Source: Diphasiastrum complanatum (lineage: Eukaryota > Streptophyta > Lycopodiopsida > Lycopodiales > Lycopodiaceae). From it: DNA of 64,000 nucleotides. The stretch lies in assembly GCA_029204225.1 (NCBI GenBank), contig CM055102.1, positions 17,504,223-17,568,222 of the forward strand. Reading direction: 5' to 3'. Shown piece after piece: positions 20,281-30,658 of the stretch (within the stretch, counting starts at the first letter, position 1; each line of letters opens with the position of its first letter). Under the pieces are notes generated by a model. That model was not told where the DNA came from. It ran no database searches and saw nothing but the letters and a program-made list of their open reading frames with translations. The position numbers and the translations under genes are program-made.

Positions 20281-21337
20281 GTATATGCACATGTTCCTGA
20301 CAAGCTTAGAAAGAAGCTTGATGAGAAAGCAAAACAAGGGTATCTTGTAGGATATGACAATCATTCGTCATACTACAAAATCTATATGCTAGAGACAAAC
20401 ATAGTGAAGACAGTGAGAGATGTCAAGTTCAATGAGACCAGAACAATGATCTTGTCAGTTATGAAGTTCTTGAAAGACAATACTATGATATACCAACCGC
20501 GACAGAGGGAGCAAAGGACGAACACTCCGACGAAGATGTTGAGTCGCACCTCGATCAAGCGACGAAATAGACGAAGAAAGATTTGCAAGCCAGCCTACTG
20601 CTACTACACATGTAAACCAAAATGGTTCCGGACCTATTAGAACATATAAAGACAAGAGCATTGTAGTACCAAAAGGATCTCCCAGAAGATCAACAAGAGA
20701 ACAAAGAGCACCAACAAGATTTGTGCCAAGTAGCTCAGGTTCTATATCTGAAGAGAATTGTGAATTCAGTGGAGAACCACAAACATTTGAAGAAGCAATT
20801 GATTGTCTAGAGAAGGACAAATGGATCCAAGAGGAGATGGAATCCATGAAGAAGAATGAGGTATGGACATTGCAGACATTACCAGATAAGCGAAAGACTG
20901 TACAATACAAGTGGGTATACAAGCTGAAATATGGACCGAATGGAAACATTTCAAAGTATAAAGCCAGACTTGTAGCGAAGGATTTTTCTCAGAATTATGG
21001 TATCGACTATGCTGAGACCTTCTCTCCAGTCGTGAAACATTCGTCCCTATGCCTACTGTTTGCATATGCAGCCGCTTATGATCTTAGGATTCACATCGTG
21101 GATGAAAAGACAACATTCTTACATGGTGAGCTAGACGAAGAAGTCTATATGGATCAACCTCCAGGTTACATTTCAAACTCACTTCCTACTTATGCATGCA
21201 GAATGCACAAGAGTATCTACGGTCTGAAGCAATCAATGCGACAATGGTATAAGAAGAAAGATCAAGCTCTGAAATTCTTAGGATTCAAGCCACTAATAGT
21301 TGATTCCAATATTTATGTAGGAATTATAGATGGAAAG
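20281..21337 (+). pseudogene. Copia-B linker and reverse transcriptase, first part
   Basis: After a variable linker (SPRRSTREQRAPTRF near 20680), the frame from 20723 holds the start of the reverse transcriptase: YKWVYKLKYGPNGNISKYK, RLVAKDFSQNYGIDY and YGLKQSMRQWYKK. At 21337 the frame is cut by insertion of Copia-C and resumes at 27774. Read across the insertion, the sequence runs GIIDGK then IIIVAV, without loss except for the duplicated 5 bp. Confidence 0.8.
21333..21337. repeat. Copia-C target-site duplication, left
   Basis: GAAAG directly before the LTR; the identical GAAAG stands at 27769-27773 directly after the other LTR. Confidence 0.95.
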
Positions 21338-21992
21338 TGTGAAAAATACAGATCCTAAGTGGATCTAAACTCCAAGATCATTGGCTTGAATGCTTGCACT
21401 CCAAACTACATAAGCTAGGAATTGGCAACACATTCTATGCTACCTAGAATGCAAAGAACTTGATCAAAAAGCATTTATCACAAATGGAAACTTCCATAAA
21501 CATCAAGTGAGGCCCAAAATAGCATTATACAGTCCATAATACATCATCCTACCACTTTTGGAAAGCACCTAAGATCATACACAATAGCTTGAAGACAATA
21601 CACACAACAATGCTCTCAATGGAGGAAGAAACAATGACAATGATCTATTGATCTCAATGAAGCATACAAAAGGTTTCTCCAACCTGTTCTCCACGACTTC
21701 CCTACTATTTATGGATGAGGAAGATGACTCTCTCTCCTCTCTCTAGAAGGTACTTGACCCTAGATATTCCCTATATAGGAAAAATAGCTAAAAATGGCTT
21801 ATATGACCAAAATACATCAAAATGGTCTCATTTTGAAGGGTATGAAGTTTGACACTTCATCATACTGAAAAAATACAGTAAATAAAAACATTGTGGCCTG
21901 GTTCACACGTGCAAAACTCCAGAACCAAAACTATTTACAATTTTAGCCAATTTAGGCCTTAAACTAGCTAGGAAATGTTGACAATTTTCACA
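21338..21992 (-). repeat. Copia-C 3' LTR
   Basis: 655 bp, TGTGAAAAATACAG...ATTTTCACA on the plus strand. It includes the last codons' stop of the gag-pol frame at its inner edge and a TTCACACGTG half G-box near 21903. Confidence 0.95.
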
Positions 21993-24900
21993 CTCCCTCT
22001 TCAACATTGGATGCTAGTTTCAACATAGTCTTTGAGCACATTCCAAGATTAGATCTATGCATTAAATATAGGTCCTTTCCCAATGGTTTGGTGAAGATAT
22101 CAGCCACACACTCCTTTGAAGAGACATGTTGAAGCTCCACCTCTTTGGCAATGACTTGATCTCTCACAAAATGGTGAGCAATCTCAATGTGCTTGCTCCT
22201 TGCATGAAAAACAGGATTGCTTGCCAAGCTTTGGGCTGAAAGGTTATCACAAAATATGATTGGAGTCTTCTCTGGTTCCAGCAAGTGAAGATCCAATAAC
22301 ATCCTCTTGATCCAAAGAATCTCCTTGGTGCATGTTGTTAATGCCTTGTACTCGGCTTCGGTGGAAGATAGAGAGATAGTTGGTTGCTTCTTTGATAGCC
22401 ATGAGACCACTCCATCTCCAAGATAGATTGCAAAGGAACTTGTTGACTTCCTATCCATTTGATCACCTGCAAAATCTGAATCTGAAAATCCACAAAGGTT
22501 AGGTGTAGTACCTCCATACAAGATGCCAAAATCTCTAGATCCCGAGATGTATCTAAGTACTCTCTTTCCTAGCTTCCAATGAGCCTCACTAGGATCTTGC
22601 ATAAATTGACTTAGTTTACCAACCACAAAGCTTAGATCAGGTCTTGTGATGGTTAACCATATAAGAGATCCTATTAGCTTTCTATAGAGAGTAATGTCCT
22701 TGAAGGATCTTTCATTACTTCTTGTAGTTAGCTTTACATTTGATTCCATAGGAGTAGAAACAACTTTACAATCTTCCATATGAAACCTTTTTAGAATAGA
22801 GTTAACATACTTTTCTTGACATATGAATGTAGATTTAGAAGTTCTAATAATCTCTATTCCTAAGATATAATGAAGTTTACCAAGATCTTGAATTTCAAAC
22901 TCTCTTTTGAGTGCCATCTTGATTTCATCTATATCTAGATTGTTACCACCACTTAAGATAATGTCATCAACATAGATCAAAAGTAAAGTGATATCATTTT
23001 CATTCAATCTAAAGTAGAGAGAATGATCATACTCACTCATAACAAAGTTTTGAGAAAGTAAGAAGGAATTGAGCTTAGCATACCAACTCCTTGGTGCTTG
23101 CTTTAGCCCATACAAACTCTTTTGGAGATAGCACACATGATTAGGCTCATCATGTGAAACATAGCCCTCGGGTTGCTCCATGTAAATATCTTCTTCAAGA
23201 TCACCATTCAAGAAGGCATTAGTAACATCCATTTGCCACATATCCCAATCATAAAGAGTTGCAAGAGAGATTAGGATTCGAATAGTTACCATCTTTGCCA
23301 TGGGTGCAAAGGTCTCATCATAGTCAATACCATATTCTTGAGCATACCCCTTTGCCACCAACCTTGCCTTGTACTTGTTGATTGATCCATCTTGATTTGT
23401 CTTGATCTTGAAGATCCACTTACAACCAATTGCCTTCTTGTCCTTTGGAAGCTTTACCAACCTCCATGTGTTGCTTTTGATGAGTGCTTGATGCTCATGA
23501 TCCATGGCTTGGATCCATTCCTTCTTTTGAATTGCTTCACCTACACAGGTTGGTTCATCAAAAGAGGTAAGAAAAGCAAAGTTAGAGTTGTCCACCACTT
23601 GCTTTCCTTTTTCATCATAGGTTAGCCTTGATGGCTTAGCCCTTTGCCTTTGAGTCTTCCTTGAAGTTTGCTTTGGAGTGGCATCTCCATCTTCATCCAA
23701 GACATCTTGCACATCATGATGATTAGTAGGCACATCAACATCAACATCAACAACATTGGAAACATTCTCTTCATGAAAGATGACATCCCTACTTATGACA
23801 ACTTTCTTTGTAGAAGGAATGTACACTTTGTAAGCCTTGCTTACTTCACTATAGCCAACAAACACACCCTTCTTTGATGAAGGATCTTCTTTAGTTCTAT
23901 CATCAAGTGTGATATTGACAAAACATGTACATCCAAAGATCCTACAATGCTTGACACTCGGCCTTCTACCATAAAGAACCTCATGAGGAGTTTTACCATC
24001 CAAGGAAGCACTTGTCCATCTATTACATAGATAGTTAGCACATGCTAAAGCTTCCCCCCAAAAAGACTTAGCAAGATTAGCATGTAGTCTCATTGCCTTG
24101 GCACATTCACAAAGGGTTCTATTCTTCCTCTCGGCCACTCCATTCTGTTGTGGAGTCCTAGGACTAGACATCTCCCTCTTAATCCCATGTGCTATACAAA
24201 AGTCTTTGAACCTATTTGAGGTGTATTCCCCTCCATTATCAGATCTTAAGCATTTGATCTTTGTATTGAATTGGTTTTCCATTTCATTCTTGAACTTGAC
24301 AAATGCAGCAAACACTTCATCCTTACTTTTAAGAAGATAGATCCAAGTATACCTACTAAAGTCATCAATGAAAGTTGCATACATCTTTGCCCCACCATTG
24401 CTAGTTGTACTAGAAGAATGAATATCAGAATGCACAAGTTGAAAAGCTTCTTTAGATCTAGAAGTAGATCTAGAATAAGCAAGTCTATGAGATTTGGACA
24501 AGGCACAATGTTCACAAACACTATTGTTTGCAACAAGACTTTTAGGGAGACCAAGAACAAGCTCTTTCTTTGCCATTACCTCCAAAGATTTGAAGTTGGG
24601 ATGGCCCAACCTCTTGTGCCAAACTTCTTGGTTTGTCAATTGCTCCCTAGCCATACATCCTTCATGATTAGAGATCACACATGCATCAAGCTTGAAAAGT
24701 TTACCATGCCTCCTACCTTGAGCAATCAAGGATCCACATTTACTTATCAAACATGCATCTCCAATGAACTCCACATCAAGTCCTTTGTCAATCATTTGAC
24801 TTACACTAAGCAAATTCTTAGTGATTGAAGGAATGTACAAGACATTTTCAAGATTTGCTTTCCTATTTGTTGAAAGGGAAATAGGAATAGTGCCTATGCC

Positions 24901-25941
24901 TTTGATGTCACATTGACCATCATTTGCAGTGTAGATGATGTTACCTTCTCCCTCATAAGACAATAAGGATGTAAAGTATTCCTTATGTCTTGTCATGTGA
25001 GATGAGGCTCCACTATCAATCCACCAAGGATCATTATCATCTATGTTGGCTAACAAACTTGAAGTCATAACAAGTGATTCACATGTGTTATGTTCTTCCT
25101 CATCTATTGTAAGATTTCCTTGCCTCTCTCCTTGCTCTCTTTTCTTCTTATAACATTCATTTGCAAAATGACCTTTTATCCCACAATAAAAGCACTTGAA
25201 CTTTGACTTATTGTTCTTAGTAGAAGAGGAAGAGGAAGAGTGATCATCATGATCAAAGTTACCACCTTTGGACCATTTCCCTTTGCCTTTACCTTTGCCC
25301 TTGAATTTGCCTTTTGTGAAGAAAGCCTCTTCACCTCCACCTTGCAAGGATGCACCATCAAGCTTTGATTGCAACCTATGTTCTTCAGCCAATAAGATTT
25401 CTTGCAAGTCAACCACACTTGGCAAGACTCTTTGAATGGCAAAACTTTGCACAAGGTTAGCATGTTCATTTAGCAAACCATTCAACATAACTTGGACTAT
25501 TTCACCATCTTTTATGTTCTCATCAATGCATGCTAAATCATCACTTAGGGACTTAACTCTCAAGATAAATGCATGAGCACTTTCACCCTCTCTTTGCCTA
25601 CTAGAAAATATTTGTCTCCTTAGGGTCAATACCCTAGATGTGGACTTTGATTCAAAGAGCTTCTTTAAGGCATTCCATGCCTCACTTGCACTTTGACACT
25701 TTCCAACTTCCTTGAGAAGTTCATTTGTAACATTCATTTTAATGATATGAAGAGCCCTTTTGGCCTTCTTATCAAACCTTTGTTGCTCTTGAAGTGTGAG
25801 AGGTCTCTCTTCAATTTCTGCAACTATGTCCATGAGTTCATTCAACTCAAGTAAGGACTCCATCCTCACTTTCCAAGTAGAGTAGTTTGATGAACTCAAC
25901 CTTTCACTAGACTCTAGCATGATCCCACCATTGGAAGCCAT
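21988..25941 (-). CDS. Copia-C gag-pol polyprotein
   Basis: 1317 codons, intact. Gag (UBN2 type, SERLSSSNYSTWKVRMES) covers about residues 1-230, then a GKGKGKGK linker and a zinc knuckle CFYCGIKGHFANEC (about 249-262). Protease WWIDSGASSHMT is near 305. GAG-pre-integrase WHKRLGHPNFKS is near 447. The integrase core shows LVHSDIH (about 500), LRSDNGGEY (about 567) and NGVAERKNR (about 597). Reverse transcriptase runs from about 823, with the catalytic LLIYVDDIIL near 989. RNase H includes SLSSTEAEYKAL (about 1190) and ends with the DIFTKPL...HRSNLGM tail. The length and order are those of an autonomous plant Copia. The start is the first ATG after the leader. The stop TGA lies inside the LTR; the preceding codons for EEG are the polypurine tract. 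Confidence 0.97.
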   Translation of the reverse strand: MASNGGIMLESSERLSSSNYSTWKVRMESLLELNELMDIVAEIEERPLTLQEQQRFDKKAKRALHIIKMNVTNELLKEVGKCQSASEAWNALKKLFESKSTSRVLTLRRQIFSSRQREGESAHAFILRVKSLSDDLACIDENIKDGEIVQVMLNGLLNEHANLVQSFAIQRVLPSVVDLQEILLAEEHRLQSKLDGASLQGGGEEAFFTKGKFKGKGKGKGKWSKGGNFDHDDHSSSSSSTKNNKSKFKCFYCGIKGHFANECYKKKREQGERQGNLTIDEEEHNTCESLVMTSSLLANIDDNDPWWIDSGASSHMTRHKEYFTSLLSYEGEGNIIYTANDGQCDIKGIGTIPISLSTNRKANLENVLYIPSITKNLLSVSQMIDKGLDVEFIGDACLISKCGSLIAQGRRHGKLFKLDACVISNHEGCMAREQLTNQEVWHKRLGHPNFKSLEVMAKKELVLGLPKSLVANNSVCEHCALSKSHRLAYSRSTSRSKEAFQLVHSDIHSSSTTSNGGAKMYATFIDDFSRYTWIYLLKSKDEVFAAFVKFKNEMENQFNTKIKCLRSDNGGEYTSNRFKDFCIAHGIKREMSSPRTPQQNGVAERKNRTLCECAKAMRLHANLAKSFWGEALACANYLCNRWTSASLDGKTPHEVLYGRRPSVKHCRIFGCTCFVNITLDDRTKEDPSSKKGVFVGYSEVSKAYKVYIPSTKKVVISRDVIFHEENVSNVVDVDVDVPTNHHDVQDVLDEDGDATPKQTSRKTQRQRAKPSRLTYDEKGKQVVDNSNFAFLTSFDEPTCVGEAIQKKEWIQAMDHEHQALIKSNTWRLVKLPKDKKAIGCKWIFKIKTNQDGSINKYKARLVAKGYAQEYGIDYDETFAPMAKMVTIRILISLATLYDWDMWQMDVTNAFLNGDLEEDIYMEQPEGYVSHDEPNHVCYLQKSLYGLKQAPRSWYAKLNSFLLSQNFVMSEYDHSLYFRLNENDITLLLIYVDDIILSGGNNLDIDEIKMALKREFEIQDLGKLHYILGIEIIRTSKSTFICQEKYVNSILKRFHMEDCKVVSTPMESNVKLTTRSNERSFKDITLYRKLIGSLIWLTITRPDLSFVVGKLSQFMQDPSEAHWKLGKRVLRYISGSRDFGILYGGTTPNLCGFSDSDFAGDQMDRKSTSSFAIYLGDGVVSWLSKKQPTISLSSTEAEYKALTTCTKEILWIKRMLLDLHLLEPEKTPIIFCDNLSAQSLASNPVFHARSKHIEIAHHFVRDQVIAKEVELQHVSSKECVADIFTKPLGKDLYLMHRSNLGMCSKTMLKLASNVEEGV
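21993..22002 (-). other. Copia-C polypurine tract
   Basis: The minus strand reads GAAGAGGGAG directly before the 3' LTR, the primer for plus-strand cDNA. It also codes for Glu-Glu-Gly at the end of the polyprotein. Confidence 0.85.
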
Positions 25942-27100
25942 GATTCTAATGTTTCTTCAACTTTTAGGTTCTGTCCTAAAGCACTTAGCACTCACTTTTC
26001 TCTCAACAAATGATAGATAAAGAGATCTATGAAGATTTAGGACCCTAAAACACTTCTATCTTGAACCTAGATGGTTTCCAAGCATAGAAAGGAAGATTGA
26101 AACACATGCAACACTTTGCACACACTAAGAATGGATTACAAAATCAAACCAACCTGAACACACTCTTGCTTAAGCTCTCAAACTTTCCAGCAAGTGACCA
26201 AATCAAGTTATGGTGTGAAGAGTTACTTGCATTCTTAGAAAATACCCAAAACTAGGATGCCAAGATTACCTAGTAATGAACAAACTTGATCAACATATGA
26301 TCAACACACTAAGATATTGATTCAACCTGTAAAACCACATGTAAACCACACTTCTAAAAGTTTATAAACTCCAGCAAGTGATAAATACAAGATTTAGAGG
26401 TGAATGAATGAGCACACTTAGTGAATCACAAGACTAGCTTCACTATCTTGTCAAATCTTGGTGTTTAGATGTAGATCTAAGATCACTTCACATGAGAATG
26501 TTCCTCAACCTGTTAAGAACCTGAAAACACACTTGCATAATGGTTAACACCTTCCAGCAAATGCTCCAATCAAATTACATAAGGAGAGTTACTTACATGC
26601 TCAACAAAGTACACCAAAATTTATGCCAAAATTGATGACAATCTTTACAATATGCTCTTCACAATGGAGCTTACAATATGTTCACCCAAAAAAGGGGATC
26701 TTTCATCCAAATGGGAGCTTTGCTCAGCCTTTAGGAGAATTACAACTCACTCAAAAGAGCATTTGTCATCCACTTAAGGAGAAGTTTCATCCACTTAAGG
26801 AGAGTGTTCATCCAAGAATGGAGATTGTCAACAATAGGATTGAAAAGAACATTGTTAGTATTGAATATGCACAAGCCTCACAATCACAAATGATTAGGTG
26901 TTATGATCTGATCCAAAATAGTTTCTTTTCAGCCTCTGATCTTCAATAGACCTGAAATATGCTTTTGATCCACAAGTTCAACTCACAAAACAAAGGTTAG
27001 TAAGATTTGATCAACAAAGCAATGCAAAATCATGCTAGAACTTGATCAAACATCCAAATATCACCAAAAATGGAATACTTACTGTAAATAGAAGCCAACC
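25942..27100 (-). other. Copia-C untranslated leader with internal repeats
   Basis: 1.16 kb without a credible frame. Three diverged units of about 180-200 bp start CAACCTG near 26150, 26325 and 26505 and share CCAGCAA.TG phrases. A smaller ladder of CATCC.CTTAAGGAGA units lies near 26770-26815; the plus-strand frame across it is an artefact. Confidence 0.6.
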
Positions 27101-27113
27101 AGCTCTGATACCA
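27101..27113 (-). promoter_or_regulatory. Copia-C primer-binding site
   Basis: Minus strand TGGTATCAGAGCT, complementary to initiator tRNA-Met, directly abutting the 5' LTR. Confidence 0.95.
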
Positions 27114-27768
27114 TGTGAAAAATACAGATCCTAAGTGGATCTAAACTCCAAGATCATTGGCTTGAATGCTTGCACTCCAAACTACATAAGCTAGGAATTG
27201 GCAACACATTCTATGCTACCTAGAATGCAAAGAACTTGATCAAAAAGCATTTATCACAAATGGAAACTTCCATAAACATCAAGTGCGGCCCAAAATAGCA
27301 TTATACAGTCCATAATACATCAGCCTACCACTTTTGGAAAGCACCTAAGATCATACACAATAGCTTGAAGACAATACACACAACAATGCTCTCAATGGAG
27401 GAAGAAACAATGACAATGATCTATTGATCTCAATGAAGCATACAAAAGGTTTCTCCAACCTGTTCTCCACGACTTCCCTACTATTTATGGATGAGGAAGA
27501 TGACTCTCTCTCCTCTCTCTAGAAGGTACTTGACCCTAGATATTCCCTATATAGGAAAAATAGCTAAAAATGGCTTATATGACCAAAATACATCAAAATG
27601 GTCTCATTTTGAAGGGTATGAAGTTTGACACTTCATCATACTGAAAAAATACAGTAAATAAAAACATTGTGGCCTGGTTCACACGTGCAAAACTCCAGAA
27701 CCAAAACTATTTACAATTTTAGCCAATTTAGGCCTTAAACTAGCTAGGAAATGTTGACAATTTTCACA
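27114..27768 (-). repeat. Copia-C 5' LTR
   Basis: 655 bp, matching 21338-21992 except for two substitutions. Followed by the second copy of the GAAAG target duplication. Confidence 0.95.
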
Positions 27769-27773
27769 GAAAG

Positions 27774-29015
27774 ATCATCATTGTAGCTGTATCTATGAAC
27801 GACACCCTGATACTCTACAAAAGTGAAGAACTTATTACTGAGGTGAAGTGTGACATCTCGAAACAGTTTGAGATTACAGACCTAGGAGAAGCCAAATGTT
27901 ATCTTGACTTACAAATTGATAGAGACTATGAAGAAAGAATATTGTACCTTCATCAGTCCAGATATATCCAAAAAATCCTAGAAGATTTCGAGATGATGAG
28001 TTGCAAAGGAGCAAATACTCCAATGCTTGTAGGAACAATCCTGACAAATGAAGATTGTTCGAAGACTGAAGAGAAAAGGGAATTGATGCAGCATACACCA
28101 TACAAGAAGCTAATCGGATCACTAACGTATCTTGCAAATAACACACGTCCTAACATTGCTTATGCCGTATTCAGGATGAGCCAATTCAGTATGAATCCAG
28201 GCTCGACTCATTGGAAGATCGCGAAGCAAATCTTGTAGTACCTTCAACTAAAGAAGAATTTTGGATTGTGTTATTCTTGTGATGTAGGGTTCCAGATGCT
28301 TTTCTACAGTAATGCTTGCTGGACATCTCTCAAGAACAACTGCAAAAGTGTCTCAGGAGGGTGTAACATTGCAGCAGATGACAACAACAAAAAGTAGACC
28401 ATCGTAGCTCAATCATACTGCAAAGCAAAATACATAGCAGCAATGAAGATGGCCAATAAAATCACTTGGCTCAAATAGTTCCTTGACAAACTAGGTAAAA
28501 TGAGTAATGAGCCTTTGATTTTGCAGATGGACAATACATCCGCAATACACCTGACAAAGGATCTCGTGTTTCACTTAAGGACAAAACACATTGCAATCAA
28601 GTACCACTTGATAAGGGATCTGGTCGAAAAGAAGAAGCTATAGACTACTATCATTGGAATGCAGAAGATGGTTGCTAACATCTTCACAAAAGTCTTAGAC
28701 AAAGGTTTGTTCGAGAAACAGAGAAGCAGTCTCGGAGTCATAAAGCTACCACGCTTTGAGAGGGAGCTGAAGAAACAAAGTGTTTCTACTACCAAAGCTC
28801 TGCTAGCTCTCGACTCCCAACCTCACAAATATCTCGAAAATGAAGACCTTGAAAATGAAATGTTCGTGAACAATAGAAGAAGGTCAACCGATGTGAAAGA
28901 AAATGTTCACAACACCCGAGGGTCGAATATTACTTTCGACATCTTCTTCAATCACTTCTCAATCTCTTACATAAGCATAAACTCTTCTCTCTCAATAATT
29001 GAGACTGAAGTGTGA
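27774..29015 (+). pseudogene. Copia-B reverse transcriptase end and RNase H, broken
   Basis: Continuation of Copia-B after Copia-C. The frame 27774-28238 carries the reverse transcriptase catalytic box as SMND instead of YVDD (27792-27803), then FEITDLGEAKCYLDLQID and LIGSLTYLANNTRPNIAY. RNase H follows with stops: CKAKYIAAMKMANKITWLK near 28420, DNTSAIHLTKD near 28530, and MVANIFTKVLDKGLFEKQRS at 28671. The last frame, from 28659, stays open to 29015 but its tail beyond about 28770 is unlike RNase H and may be leftover leader or LTR. Confidence 0.8.
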
Positions 29016-29707
29016 GATCAATATATGTTCCACGGGGCGAACAAACACACCTCTTAAACAATAGGTGTGTCGCTCCTGCGAAAGGGTCTAGTTAAGATTT
29101 AAACTGAAAATACATTCAACTATACCATAAGAGGTATACTTTAACTATGAGTTAAAGTTACTCTAGTTTAACATGTCTTTTCATAACTAGTCATTTCGTA
29201 TGGACGACCTAGTTAAGGGTTATCCAAGGCAATGTCTTTTCCTATCAAAGGTTTAGCCCTTAATTTATAAGGCAAGTACCTAGGAGATATATTCCTCGAA
29301 AAATGACCTAGGCTTCTTCATGATTTATACTTAACCAGCTCATATCTTCATTTTCGAGTATATTATGCCATATTTATGTTGATATTCAATTTTTGACATT
29401 TGCGTGGCATCACATATCCCCTTCCTCAACTGTGAAACGTCCTCGTGAACATATCATCTTTATTTCGAGGATTATTCGAGAAACATTCTTGGTTGTCAGA
29501 TTTTCGTTGAGGCGAAAAAAAATATTCCTTCATATGATTCGTCCTTTAGATACCTCTTCAGAGAACATGTATCTTGTTGTTGCGTTGAGTAGGTTGATTT
29601 TGAGCTGAAATTGTTTGAAGAAAACTGGAATCAAACATCAAAACATCTTCAAACTGCAAAGATCTAGCTTCAGATAGGCATCAACATGACAAAGACATAA
29701 ATAATAT
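29016..29707. other. Gene-free stretch
   Basis: About 690 bp of AT-rich DNA with TTAAAGTTACTCTAGTTTAAC-like partial palindromes near 29150. It separates Copia-B from gypsy-G2. A 3' LTR for either element should lie here but I could not recognise one. Confidence 0.4.
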
Positions 29708-30508
29708 TTATGAATTATTCAATTCTTCATATAGTTTCTGAGCTAGCTCCAAGTTCTGTTGAGCTTCGATCAACAACAAATCTTCTTTGGATTTTGTATA
29801 TCGGCCAATTGGGAGGTTGCCGAATTCTTCTAGTTTAACAAGAAGTAATGTTCCATCAAACAACTCCTGAGTCAACTTTGTATCTTCGTCTGAATCACTT
29901 CGTAGAGTGATTTCTTCACAGTATCGAGCTGAGAATATAATAAAATTGCTTTTAACATAAAGATTCTGAACAAAAAATAATGTCTTTGCCGCAAAGGTAC
30001 CAAACTGCCAAACTGAATATGTACAAAATTGCTTATATCTGAATGACTTCCTTCTATCCTGCAGATTATGTCGAATCTCTGCAAAATAGTCTGCAAGGTT
30101 CCGCTCCCAATCCACATATAGATTGAATAAGTCTGGATACGCCATATTAATGTTGATTAGCAACCCTGCGTCGTCGAATGCGCCTAAATCCGCAATAGCT
30201 TTGGGTTTGTATAATTGAAACTGTGACTTTCGCTTCCAAAAATGTCGCTTATTGTCTTCGTTCTGCAAAAATTGAAGTTCTTTGATGTGAATGTATTCGA
30301 GAGCATACATAGCCGAAGAGCCTATGTATAACTCTGCTGACCCGAAAGGTAGGACTTTAAACTTTCCTTGGATTATGCCCCAGCAGAGACATCCTTTTTG
30401 CTCGATAGAAAGCTGGGCCCATAACCAGAGAAAGTCTTCCTTCTCCCATGGTCGCTTCCAATCGTCAAAGGCGATGCCTACTACGCCTGGTAGCATCATA
30501 TAATCCAT
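29708..30508 (-). CDS. Unrecognised ORF downstream of gypsy-G2 gag
   Basis: 266 codons from ATG at 30508. The frame is open without an ATG for 30 more codons, to a stop at 30601-30599, so about 296 codons are open; a GAAG|GTATGT splice-donor-like sequence stands just inside that end. The protein is rich in aromatic residues (WKRPWEKEDFLWLWAQL, CTYSVWQFGTFAAKTLFF) and ends in an acidic, probably helical tail (ELAQKLYEELNNS). I see no protease, reverse transcriptase, RNase H or integrase motif, no zinc finger and no signal peptide. It lies on the same strand as gag, where pol would be expected. An unbroken frame of this length between decayed neighbours suggests recent coding use. Function unknown. 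Confidence 0.5.
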   Translation of the reverse strand: MDYMMLPGVVGIAFDDWKRPWEKEDFLWLWAQLSIEQKGCLCWGIIQGKFKVLPFGSAELYIGSSAMYALEYIHIKELQFLQNEDNKRHFWKRKSQFQLYKPKAIADLGAFDDAGLLININMAYPDLFNLYVDWERNLADYFAEIRHNLQDRRKSFRYKQFCTYSVWQFGTFAAKTLFFVQNLYVKSNFIIFSARYCEEITLRSDSDEDTKLTQELFDGTLLLVKLEEFGNLPIGRYTKSKEDLLLIEAQQNLELAQKLYEELNNS

Positions 30509-30658
30509 ACGCCATTGTAAAACAATGTTAAAAATAGGTGGACACCATTTCCATAAGCATTCAGCAAATGCACGAAATCTGTCAGCACATACCTTCGACT
30601 AATTCCGCCGTATTCATTTTGGTTGTGTAGATGTAGTTGCCAAGTCTTGAGTTTGCAA

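Larger units (their letters stand above)
21338..27768 (-). mobile_element. Copia-C, complete young Ty1/copia element
   Basis: A 6431-bp element with two 655-bp LTRs, primer site, polypurine tract and one unbroken gag-pol frame on the minus strand, flanked by a perfect GAAAG duplication. The LTRs differ at two positions that I can see (21510/27286 and 21547/27323), so the insertion is recent. It sits in the reverse transcriptase of Copia-B in the opposite orientation. Nothing visible prevents it being autonomous. Confidence 0.97.

Noticed and set aside
26623-26949. 108-codon plus frame with HPLKEKFHPLKE repeats
   Set aside because: It is antisense to the Copia-C leader and arises from short nucleotide repeats there.
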